From: Lytechinus variegatus
Lineage: Eukaryota; Echinodermata; Echinoidea; Temnopleuroida; Toxopneustidae
DNA length: 64,000 nucleotides
Assembly: GCF_018143015.1 (NCBI RefSeq)
Contig: NC_054746.1
Location: forward strand, 28,299,129-28,363,128
Direction: 5' to 3'
A model generated the notes under the pieces. The model made no database searches. It had not been told where the DNA came from and was given only the letters and a program-made list of their open reading frames with translations. Positions 11,604-21,412 of this stretch are shown one piece after another. Each line of letters starts with the position of its first letter. The stretch's first letter is position 1. Position numbers and translations under genes: made by a program.

Positions 11604-11642
11604 TAAAGAAAACATGAATGCGTTAATCAGTAAAGAAAACAT
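11604..11642 (+). repeat. 27-bp tandem repeat, right part (rest of copy 2 and copy 3)
   Basis: TAA (11604-11606) is the second target duplication, followed by AGAAAACAT completing copy 2. Copy 3 (11616-11642) is identical to copy 1 at 854-880. Confidence 0.85.
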
Positions 11643-12118
11643 ATATTAAAAAATGTAATTTTAAAACACGGTGGTATCATACAGTTTCAGGGTGGTGTAC
11701 TTTTTCATGTTTTCATTTTGAAGGACGCTTCGTCACCCTTATCCAGCTTATTTAAGAGAAATTTTAACTGAAATAAGAGAAACATCTTTGCCACCGGTCT
11801 TTGCCAGCAAGAAACTGCATGACCTAACGAGATAGAGGGCGGTATATGAAGACAAATTTAGAAAGTCCACAGTGATTGAATAAACTTGTACAAGGTAAAA
11901 TAGGCATTTTCGTAGGAGAAAAACGGGGCAATAGGCAGTGTGGCAAGTGATTTAAGGGTACTTTTGTTAACGAGAAATAAACGGGACACGATCTGAAGAG
12001 AAGAGAGATTATTAAAATGGTCATGAGCAGGGCCTGTTAAAGGAGATGAAAATGGGGGCGATATTTAATGAAAATTGTCACTGAAAGAAAAACGAATTGT
12101 ATACGAGGATCCACTTTG
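11643..12118. other. Intergenic, nothing recognised
   Basis: AT-rich sequence without a credible coding frame or clear repeat. Confidence 0.4.
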
Positions 12119-12119
12119 G

Positions 12120-12287
12120 TGGGTGTTTCATAAAGTTGTTTGTGAGGAGCGAACGATTGGTGATCCTTTCTTGTGGTAAATGGTACATTCATTGGCAATG
12201 GTTAAGGACTTTAGGGGGTAAGAAAAGATCACCAGTCGTTCAAAAAGTCGCTTTTAACTTACGACCAGCTTTATGAAACAGCCCCCA
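12120..12287. mobile_element. Short palindromic MITE, TTTCATAAAG type
   Basis: The ends are inverted: GGGTGTTTCATAAAGTTGT on the left and ...AGCTTTATGAAACAGCCCCC on the right. The internal sequence has further complementary stretches (AACGATTGGTGATC with GATCACCAGTCGTT). About 168 bp, no coding capacity. Confidence 0.75.
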
Positions 12288-13870
12288 GGAAGCGCAAGAA
12301 AACACGTCAACATCCCAAACCCCAACATCATTGCCATCATCATCATCTTCATCATCATTAGGGGCTGATCAGATCAAGGATTTCCCAAATAAGGGGGGAG
12401 CATTTTCCCGAGGAAAAATCTGACGAGCAAAAAAAAGTCTTCACTTTCAAAGGGTGGGGGGCACACTTCTGTTTTAACAGCATTAATACATTACAAATTG
12501 TAAATGTGCCTCTCAAAAGGCTTTTCTCCCCCCCCCCCCCGTACTGTCAGTGATCATCATGATCACCACCACCTCATTAGACCCTTATCAGACAAGGGGC
12601 ACTGCACAGACCAAGGGCACCATGCCTTACTCCCCCCCCCCCTCCATATCTCCGCATGTCTCTCTCTCTGCTTTCCTTTTGATTTCAACTCTGCTTAACA
12701 AATAAGAAATCCAACACACCAAAATGAAAAATAAATCAATGTTTCGGAGCTTTTTTTGTAATCTAATTAATACTTGTCCAACATTCAATTATTAACAAGA
12801 AAATTACAATCTCTTTGTCAGTGAAAACTTGAATGTAAGTACCATGGTATGAGCAATTGGAGCAACATCATTCCTTCGCCTTGAACACTGACACTAAAAA
12901 AAAATTATGATTTTTCCCCAGATTGGTACAGTGTACTGTAATAGTAATTAGAAGCTAATAGGCCTAGTAAATGTACATTGCAATGTAAAACAAATTTCTC
13001 AGTACTGGATAAAAATACTACTCAATCAGTATTAAAAACTTGACGCAGGCAAGGATTGGAAAAAAAAATCATGAAGCGATTTTAAAGCATTTTTTTTTCT
13101 TTCTTCAAAAATGACATATTAAAAGCCAGTGTCTTAAATTCAATTTTGAATGGCTTGTGAGAACAAGAAATCTACAAAAACCACATGTAGCTTATTACAG
13201 GTTACATCATTTATCTTGGTTTGTGGTATATTTTCTATCATTGAACTACTGTACAATTTCCATCAGAGTGAGTAAATCGGAATATAAACAAATCTAGCCA
13301 CTTTCTATACATAAGGCCAACTATAACATTGGAAAGCCACTATACATGTACCTCTGTAGAGGATAATAACAAACATTTACATGGAACCTTCATGGAAGAA
13401 TGAATGTAAAAAAAAGGAATGAATTAAATAAATGTTGGAGAACATCTGTAATTTATTAGTTTTGTGTTAGGAAACATTCTCATTGCAATTGTACATGCAT
13501 GCACCTGTAGGGGAAATGAATTTGTATTTATTCAGTCACAATCTGGGCCATAATTGTGGACTACACAACCGTATCTACTGTACTCGTTTATCACTCCTAG
13601 TACCTTCTACAGATTTTAAGAAACTAATCATGTACGTCAATATCATCATCACATAAGGTAAGTGGGCTTTGTCATGGAATTGTCTTTCGAAATTTTTGAG
13701 ATTCATTTTAAGCAAATCATTATGGACTTTTGGCTGTTCTGGATTATATATCACAAAACAATACCTGGTTGTAGAAATGTAAAAAGAGTGGAAAACATAC
13801 ATTCCACCTACATGTATGTAAGCCAGTCATGTAAGAAACTGCATTATTTGTTATGTATTGTACATACATT
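12288..13870. other. Intergenic, low-complexity patches only
   Basis: A CAT-rich patch near 12330-12358 and C-runs near 12529-12540 and 12632-12641 are visible. No gene or dispersed repeat was recognised. Confidence 0.4.
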
Positions 13871-14336
13871 TAAGGGCAAGTCCACCCCAACAAACAGTTG
13901 ATTTAAATAAAAGGAAACAAAAATCCAACAAGCTTAACACTGAAAATTTCATCAAAATCAAAAAAACAAGAAAGCTATGACATTTTACTTAATTTCACAA
14001 AACAGTCACTATTTCTTTTATATTTTAACATGAAATAGTTTACTTCATCTTCTTCTCATTGTCATGTGAACAAAGATTTAACCCTCCCTCATATGAGGAA
14101 TTACCATTGTTTTACATTTTGTGGTTCAGTCAAGTTGGTTCTCATTGTCAAATAGATTTGTAAAAAATGAGATATTGTATAATTCAAACAATAAACTATA
14201 AATAGCAAGTGAGGGGGATCATCAACTCTTTCTTTTGAATATCACTGACTCTGTGCACAAGCGACATTTAAAAATGTCATAACTTTTTAAAAATCTAATT
14301 TTGAAGAAATTTGAAGTGTTGTGCTTGTTTAATATT
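13871..14336. mobile_element. Palindromic MITE family A, copy 1 (degenerate)
   Basis: Begins TTAAGGGCAAGTCCACCCC and contains family words such as GAAAATTTCATCAAAATC and CACTATTTCTTTT. The right terminal inverted repeat is eroded, ending near TGTGCTTGTTTAATATTCC. Confidence 0.7.
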
Positions 14337-14484
14337 CCTTAATAAACTTATTGATTAAAATCTACATCTTTCTGATTTGTACTTGACCATTTTATCACAG
14401 GATCACATGGTGCAAAGCCACTGTAATCGTTAAACCATATATACATGTACATAAAATTAATGGAAGAACAATAAATACATGTAT

Positions 14485-14944
14485 ACAAATAGCGAATAGG
14501 CATGAGTGCGAGATTTCGCATGATGTGAATAGAGCGTCTCTTTCTTTCACTGAATGCGAAATCTAGCACTATTGCACGAATAAGAATATTCGCTATTTGT
14601 GTTGTACAACACCTCGGAATTTAGCGAAAATATGAAAAAACAAGTGTTTTTCCCTGCAGTAATCTATCAAAATGGAGCAAAAATATTGAAAGCAATAAGC
14701 AAAATCCCACAAGCGCACATGAACTTGGGCAGCATTGGACATTTAGCCAGCAGGCTTATACGCGTATGTATTGTACCTTCATTTTTAATGAGCACAATGA
14801 ATTAAATCGTATTGTGACGTCAGCTCCTAAAGCCGTGCAACAGTACATTTTGGATGGTACATCTTGTGTGCAACGGTACGAATGTTTGACATTCAGCCTC
14901 CCATTTGCTCGCCTACAACAAGCTAAGTAGGCGTTGTACAATGT
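14485..14944 (+). repeat. Dispersed repeat family C, copy 1
   Basis: About 460 bp, starting ACAAATAGCGAATAGGCATG. It has a close direct-orientation partner at 19966-20419. A local inverted pair (CAAATAGCGAATA with AATATTCGCTATTTG, about 14486 and 14585) suggests a hairpin end. No coding capacity was recognised; it is probably a non-autonomous element. Confidence 0.75.
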
Positions 14945-14982
14945 ACTCTAAGTAGAACTTTATCACAGCCAATTTCTTAACT

Positions 14983-15537
14983 TTAAGGACAAGTCCACCC
15001 AAGCAAAAAATTGATTTGAATAAAAAGAAAAAAGTCAAACTAGAATATTTCTGAAAATTTCATCAAAATCGGATGTAAAATAAGAAAGTTAAGACATTTT
15101 AAAGTTTCGTTTATTTTTCACAAAACAGTGATATGCACAACTCAGTGACATGCAAATGAGACAGTCGATGATGTCCCTCACTATTTCTTTTGTTTTTTAT
15201 TGTTTGAATTATACAATATTTCATTTTTTTACAGATTTGACAATAAGGATAAACTTGACTGAAACAGATATCAAACGATGCTAATTCCACAGGTATAGGG
15301 AGGAATCAATCTTTCTTTCACTTGACAATGGGGAGAAATTTAGAATATTTCATATTTCACATAATGAAATAAAAAAGAAATGGTGAGTGGATAACATCAT
15401 CATTCTCCTCATTTGCATATCGACCAGGATACATGTGCATATAACTATTTTCTGAAATTAAGTGAAAATTTGAAATTTCATAACTTTCTTATTTTACATC
15501 TGATTTTGATGAAATTTTCAGTGTTATGTTTGAACAA
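14983..15537. mobile_element. Palindromic MITE family A, copy 2
   Basis: Starts TTAAGGACAAGTCCACCC and follows the family consensus through GATTTTGATGAAATTTTCAG. The last about 40 bp of the right inverted repeat are missing. Confidence 0.8.
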
Positions 15538-15983
15538 ATTGAGCCCAGAATACAGAGCTGACATACTTCAAGAACGAGGTCATGGCATATGTACATGAAA
15601 ATACACATAGCTTAGTCAGAAAATTGTAGGGTATTCTGCAACTACGCCAAGTTTAAGTTACAATATATCAAACAACACAAGGGTATAATAATGATTGCCA
15701 GTATAAATGCATAAAAACACTGCAAAACAAATACAAATTACAAGTATATAAACTCAATATAGAATTATGATTTATAAAGTATCTTTACAAATAAATTACA
15801 ATCAACACAAAAAATGAATTCATTTCATTTAGAGTGACATTTTGAATAGTTTGTCATGACTTAAGAGATTGAAGGTTATAATTTGAAATATGAAATATTT
15901 GGAAACAATTTGATCACCTTATTGCAAATTACCATTTATATATCACATCGATCACAACTGCACCAAAATTTAAAACTAAAATC
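15538..15983. other. 3' flank of TBCC
   Basis: Probably the 3' UTR and downstream flank of the minus-strand TBCC gene. No clear AATAAA on the minus strand was found. Confidence 0.4.
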
Positions 15984-17045
15984 TTAGTCCCATTCTTGAA
16001 CTCTTTCATTATCAGGTATCAGTCCCCAGTTAGGTGAGTGCTTGTCATGAGCCAACCAGTTGAAATCATCCACATCATTCCAAGAGTTCTTGCTCTTGTC
16101 AAGACCACTCTCCTCATAATCCTTCTCCAAGGTATCATAGGCCCAGTTGTACGGAGCATAGAGAACGCTGTTTGTATCCTCGATGATGGCTCTACTCGTC
16201 ACATGAAGGTAGAACTTGGAATCTCTGGAGTTGTGGACCCTCAGCTGTTGACATGCAAGGACAAGGGTGCTATCGATGCACTTATCAGCAAACACAGACC
16301 CAGGAATCGGTCCACAGAAGACTTTGCAGTCAGAGAGGTTGCTGATTTGAAGCGCACTTGGAGATCCAGGTAGTTTGATTGTGCATGATGAAAGGTTACT
16401 GAGATTGACATCTTTTTGATGAATCTCTTCCGCAGGCAATGATAATGACTCAGATGTCCGATTTGAAAATCCAACAGCGTTTACTGTGATGATTGGAGAT
16501 GATTTAGAAGCATCTACATCGTCCAGACCAATCTTCTGTGTCTGCTGTTGCTTGGTTGCCTGTCCATCTCCTCTCTTCCGCACTTTGAAAGCGAACTTCT
16601 TCTTTGGCAACAACTCATCTCGCCTTTCGTTGATGCTCTCAAACAACTTCCCTAAGCTTTGTTGAGCACTTTGAATATCATATGCGGGCAAGAACTGGGT
16701 CATGTCTGTCATATACTTCAGTAATTTCTCAGCTGCCTCTGTAATGTCATCAAAGAAATCTCGCAGTTTAGGTTTTCCAACATTATTCGCAGTCGCCAAC
16801 CGCTCTTCAATACTCGACCTCTCCGCATTGAACGTCTTTGCAAAATATTCGGCACTCTCTTGCATCACCTTTTCGTTTTCACGCTGTTCTTTCATTTTCT
16901 CAACTTTGGCTAACCTTTCTTCGTGTCGCCGAAGAAGTCCTGCAGGAATCTTATCTTTCTTGATTTCTTTGCCATTTTTGTTGACTGAAGTGGTTTGATG
17001 GTTGTCTCTCAGTGCCGAGTCGGTTTCTTCCACGTTGGTCGCCAT
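15984..17045 (-). CDS. TBCC: Tubulin-folding cofactor C
   Basis: Tubulin cofactor C acts at the last step of alpha/beta-tubulin heterodimer assembly: with cofactors D and E it stimulates GTP hydrolysis by tubulin and releases the native dimer in the cytosol. The 353-residue product has a charged, helical N-terminal region (about residues 30-150, spectrin-like tubulin-binding domain; many Lys/Glu, e.g. LLRRHEERLAKVEKMKEQ), a low-complexity linker (about 155-205) and a C-terminal beta-helix C-CAP/cofactor C domain (about 210-353). The catalytic arginine-finger motif QQLR is at 266-269 (Arg269), followed by LHVTSRAIIED, the NSWNDVDDFNWLA motif and a terminal EWD, all hallmarks of TBCC. Length agrees with vertebrate TBCC. 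The gene is a single exon here. The ATG at 17043-17045 starts MATNVEE. Neighbours are repeats; the sulfatase is divergent and 4.2 kb away. Confidence 0.97.
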   Translation of the reverse strand: MATNVEETDSALRDNHQTTSVNKNGKEIKKDKIPAGLLRRHEERLAKVEKMKEQRENEKVMQESAEYFAKTFNAERSSIEERLATANNVGKPKLRDFFDDITEAAEKLLKYMTDMTQFLPAYDIQSAQQSLGKLFESINERRDELLPKKKFAFKVRKRGDGQATKQQQTQKIGLDDVDASKSSPIITVNAVGFSNRTSESLSLPAEEIHQKDVNLSNLSSCTIKLPGSPSALQISNLSDCKVFCGPIPGSVFADKCIDSTLVLACQQLRVHNSRDSKFYLHVTSRAIIEDTNSVLYAPYNWAYDTLEKDYEESGLDKSKNSWNDVDDFNWLAHDKHSPNWGLIPDNERVQEWD

Positions 17046-17885
17046 GATAAAAATACGAATGACTCAATTCAAAATCAAATATTAGAAATAACAACCTCGT
17101 AACTAGCGCTCTTTCACAAAAAGTCACAGGTCCATGTTCATCAACATCCTGAAAGAAAGGGGGTTATCACTAAATACATTTTTGCAAGAACAGTTCAAGC
17201 AGATCACTTACGATGATTTTGAGAAACCAGCCCCAAATCGGTTGCTCAAACTAGTCTTGTTCCATTATTTTGTGATTTTCCAAAACCATTGTTTAGCATT
17301 TAGATGCGAATTTCACGGCCCTGAGTGGAATTTTAAAATCATTTTTGTTGAATTACAAATATGAAACTTTAATAAGGAATTTTAGAGATAGAATATGACT
17401 ATATTTTATATTTTGTCTAAAATTATTGCAAGATATTTCTGGTTCCAGACTAACGTTAGCGGAGATTTGGGAGGATCGGAGCCAAGGTAAACAACCAAAT
17501 TTATTTGATTTATTTATTATTTCAGTGATCATTTGAATTTGAATATAGATATCGTGTATCGAGACTAGTGTTGTGACTTTGTGGGATCTTATGGTACTTT
17601 GAAGAGCGAATGAACTGATTTTGTTTTGAAGAAATTTAATGTAAGGGCCCACCAATTAACATTCGTGTACCGTACCGTAAAGTTCAGATTTTGATCCTGC
17701 GTGATGTGGGCCGTGGAGTGGACTACAGACAGTCTACACCCTCCCACTGCATATTGGATCAACAGCCTGGTCTAATTAACCATTCTAATTACAGACGCAT
17801 GTGGTTCTTAATCACCAATGTCCTTTGGGTATACCGTATATAGCACAGTTCCATGATGGCACTACTGCTAGTTTGCGCGTCGGCC
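17046..17885. other. TBCC upstream region
   Basis: Probably contains the TBCC promoter and 5' UTR on the minus strand. No TATA box can be assigned with confidence and no other gene was recognised. Confidence 0.35.
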
Positions 17886-17886
17886 C

Positions 17887-18430
17887 CCGGGGGGCCACTT
17901 CCATTCACGAGTGGATACATGTACCATGCGCGACCAAGGGGTCTCGAAAAGCACCCTAAACACGTAATTTCCATATTCTGAAAATGAACCCCTTAACAAG
18001 TATTGGCGTGTGAAACCCTACCCTTAACAAGTATTGGAAACAAAAACGATACTCTTGGCAAATATTTCCTGAAATGAACCCCTAAACAAGTACAGGAATG
18101 TTTTATTGTTACGGTTTCTTCGGTCGTCGGCTTTACCTTATTTGGTTTAGTACGACCCCACTTCTACACCTCGCGCAAATCGGACTCTAAACACGAAGTG
18201 TTGGGGCAAAAATGACATCCTTTATAAAACATTTTAATTTTGTTTTATCATCCCCGCAAATTAGACCCTAAACACGTAATTTTCCTAGCGAAATAGATAC
18301 CCTTTTTTCATTATTTTTGTGTTTTTGGCACCCTTATCACGTTACGTACGTAACGTGCCCTATCGTGAAAAAGACATCCTTTTTACGTGTTTTTTTGGTC
18401 GCGCATGGTATCCACTCGTCAATGTAACGT
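17887..18430 (+). mobile_element. TIR element family D, copy 1
   Basis: Inverted ends built on CACTTCCATTCACGAGTGGATAC on the left and GCATGGTATCCACTCGTCAATG on the right. Inside are repeated phrases such as CCCTTAACAAGTATTGG and CCTAAACACGTAAT and the local palindrome ACGTTACGTACGTAACGT at 18339-18356. A related copy is inverted at 23433-23960. No coding region. Confidence 0.8.
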
Positions 18431-18877
18431 CGGCATCAATCTTTTTTACTATTGACTTGCCTCATCAACATAAGCGGCAATTTACACCCAACAAAACATG
18501 TTATCTAGGCCTAGATAACATCTCTAACTTCATGAACTTCATGAATCCAGTAGGCCAGTACGATAATATACCAGACGGTGGACTGTACTGTTTCCAGAAG
18601 ATGAAGAAGAAGAACTTGTTTGTCTAAGACTCGACTGGACTTTATATTAAAAAAAATTGTAAATTGTATGAACTCTCATTATTTCTCATTAATATTCAGC
18701 TTGAAAAGTTTTATTTCATGAATCGATAACAGATGTGATTGATGTACATGTAGATGATATATCTCGTTCTAATTATGGTTTGTGGTGCCTCGTTCTACAG
18801 TTAGTATCCTTGATTGATGGACCATGTTCTCATAATCAATTATGACATTGGATTCTAAATGTGCTCTGTTTTCAATT
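18431..18877. other. Intergenic, nothing recognised
   Basis: AT-rich, no supported gene. Contains a small TCTAGGCCTAGA palindrome near 18500. Confidence 0.35.
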
Positions 18878-19370
18878 CAAGACGAGGGGAAGTTCTCCCT
18901 GAAGAAAGGTTTATTGTGAACATAAGAAAAAAATTAGTGAAGGTTTGAGGGAAATTCATCAAAGATTTAAACAGTTATTAAGGGTATTTCTTTTTATTTG
19001 GAGTTGTGACTTCATATGTTAGCAGCTTCCCATTTATTGTGAATTTAAAAAAAATAATTCTGAAATTTCTCAGAAAATTGAAAATTACGAATTATATCAC
19101 AATAGACAAATAATTTCACACCCTCTCCTTTAAGAAGAACATGTACATGTATAGTCATCATGAACTATTGAAAAATAGAAATTTTTGCATTTATATTTAA
19201 TACACAACATATGGTGCAACTGCTTGTATATGTCACAAATTAAAAACTTTAAAAAATTCTAATAACTTTCTTCATCTTTGATGGATTTTTTCAAACCTTC
19301 ACCAATAATATATTGTATTTCTAGTATTTATACAAACAAACTTTTTATCAGGATGAACTTCCCATTTAAG
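18878..19370. mobile_element. Palindromic MITE family B
   Basis: The ends are loosely inverted: GAGGGGAAGTTCTCCCTGA on the left and CAGGATGAACTTCCCATTTAAG on the right. Inner arms pair AGTGAAGGTTTGAGGGAAATT with AAACCTTCACCAATAATA. A probable relative starts at 24659 (TTAAGGATGAAGTTCAGCCC). Confidence 0.55.
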
Positions 19371-19965
19371 TGCAACTTTGTCTAAAAATCACATTTATTC
19401 TGTAATGTTTGCCAGAAAGACAGCAATTCTTAGAAATATGTATATATTACACAAATTGTTTGAAAGTAATGACAGATTTCGAGGTGTGTGCATGGTCCAT
19501 CACTTTATGTTAGAAATGCTGAATAATGTAGTCCAATCTGTAGAGTGTAGTACATGTAGACTATGTGAACTTATCAAATTGTGAAGAGAAGAATAAAATT
19601 ATGATACCACATCTCATATTTTTACTTTAATTTGTTGAATGTTGACATTTTTTATCATAAAAGATCTCATCTCAATGAGTTCATGAAAAATTGACTAATT
19701 TCTTTTAGAATGATGCTTTACCTGGATTAGAAAGTATGAAAGAGATTCCAGTGCTTAAATTGGAAGTCAAACAATCATAACACTCAAAATTCATTGAAAT
19801 TTGATGTAAAATGCAAAGAAAATTGTGACATTTAAGATTTTGCGTATGCTTCACAATAAATATCCAAATGAGTTCATGCTACCTATATTTTTTTTTTAAA
19901 TTTATTATCTGAGGAATACAATTTATGTCATTTCTTTGGGGTAGATTTGAAAATGTAGATTCTCT
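19371..19965. other. Intergenic, possible eroded MITE
   Basis: Words such as CATTGAAATTTGATGTAAAATGCAAAG near 19790-19830 resemble family A, but no ends are visible. No gene. Confidence 0.3.
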
Positions 19966-20419
19966 ACAAATAGCAAATAGGCATGAGTGCGATGGTGCTA
20001 GATTTTGCATGAGGTGAATAGAGCGTCTCTTTCACCGAATGCAAAATCTCGCACCATTGCACGAATAAGAATATTCACTATTTGTGTTGTACAACGTCTC
20101 GGAATTCAGCAAAAATATGAAAAACACAATGAGTTTTTCCCTTCAGTAATCTATGAAAAGGGAGCAAAAATATTGAAACCAAAGTCCCACAAGTGCACCT
20201 GACCTTGGGCAGCATTGCGCATTTAGCCAACAGGCTTATATGCGTGTTGCACCTTCATTATTACTGAGCGCAATGAATTAAATCGTATTGTGATGTCACC
20301 TCCTAAAGCCGTGTTTACGGTACATTTTGGATGGTACGTCTTGTGTGCAATGGTACGAATGTTTGACATTCAGCCTCCCATTTGCTCGCGTACAACCAGC
20401 TAAGTAGACATTGTTCAAT
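19966..20419 (+). repeat. Dispersed repeat family C, copy 2
   Basis: Direct-orientation partner of 14485-14944. Both share CGAATAAGAATATTC, CTATTTGTGTTGTACAAC and CATTCAGCCTCCCATTTGCT. This copy has small insertions relative to copy 1. Confidence 0.75.
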
Positions 20420-20649
20420 AATTCCAATTCCACACATTCAGGGGGATATTTGTATAATATTGACTGGACTGGCTTTAATGTAGATAGGCCTACCATATAT
20501 TTCCCAAAGTAGTCTCATATTGCCTCATTTCCATGAGTCTTGACAAGGGCAATTGGGTCTACTTAAGGAGCTATAATGTGGTATCTCCAGAAAAATAATG
20601 CCAGTCAGTATTATCATTATTACCCATCTAGTCTGACAGCTGTATGATG

Positions 20650-20726
20650 TGTATAGGAGCGCCTTGAGCACCTAACAAGGTGGATATGTGCGCAATATAA
20701 ATACCCTATATTATTATTATTATTAA
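20650..20726 (+). mobile_element. SINE 3' end fragment
   Basis: Contains ACCTAACAAGGTGGATATGT and GCGCAATATAAATACC followed by (ATT)n. The same 3' end occurs at 39205-39252, where it belongs to the tRNA-derived SINE. The 5' part is not recognisable here. Confidence 0.6.
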
Positions 20727-21099
20727 TTCAAGCTATTATTTCTAGCAATTTTTTTAATGTTTGTTTGCCTGTTGGTAGTTCTGATTTCAGGTTACTGGCT
20801 AAATTTCAATGGACACTGCACTTATTATAGAATTGGAACTGGAAACCTTATTCTTATCAAAGGTTTAGACGTTCAAGGACAGTTCGCCTTTGTATGCATT
20901 TATTTTTGAAAGTGTTTTTATGTTAAACAGGGCCTGAAGTTAAACAATATTTTACTACTGATAGGCTGCCCTGTATAGAAAATAAAATATAAATAAGAGG
21001 TTCAAGATTCAAGGTATTGACCACTCATGCAGACTCATGTGTGGCGTATATTGATTTGATATGTGCTGGAGCTCTAAATTACAGAGTCATTTTTTGTAC

Positions 21100-21260
21100 A
21101 TCTAATTGTTTATTATCCCCCTGTTTCTAACTTGTTCTCTCTCTATTGCTCTCTTTTTCTGTCTTTCTTTCTCTGTCTCTCTCTCAATGACTTCCTCCCT
21201 TTTCTCCTTGTTTTACCTTATCTCTCTCTTTCTCTTTCTATCCTTACCCCCCCCCCCTCC
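21100..21260 (+). repeat. Pyrimidine-rich CT tract
   Basis: Long C/T-rich stretch (TCTCTCTCTC, CTTTCTTTCTC, a C9 run near 21247-21257) immediately upstream of the sulfatase start codon. It may lie in the promoter or 5' UTR. Confidence 0.5.
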
Positions 21261-21275
21261 CAGTTATGAGCTGAG

Positions 21276-21412
21276 ATGAGGATGACACTTCTGAGATCAT
21301 GTTATTCTGCCATTGTCATTATCTCTTGTACTGGATGTTGTATCATGGCAGATACAGTGAGAGAGCCTCTTGATAGACCAAATATATTGCTCTTCCTTGC
21401 AGATGATATGGG
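21276..21412 (+). CDS. Sulfatase exon 1
   Basis: Signal peptide and first strand with the metal-binding ADD. The donor is GG|GTAGGT, phase 2; using it restores the conserved DMGYGDL across the junction. A second in-frame ATG lies at 21282. Confidence 0.88.

Noticed and set aside
16038..16998. Plus-strand frames at 16038-16373 and 16702-16998
   Set aside because: Shadows of the TBCC coding strand.
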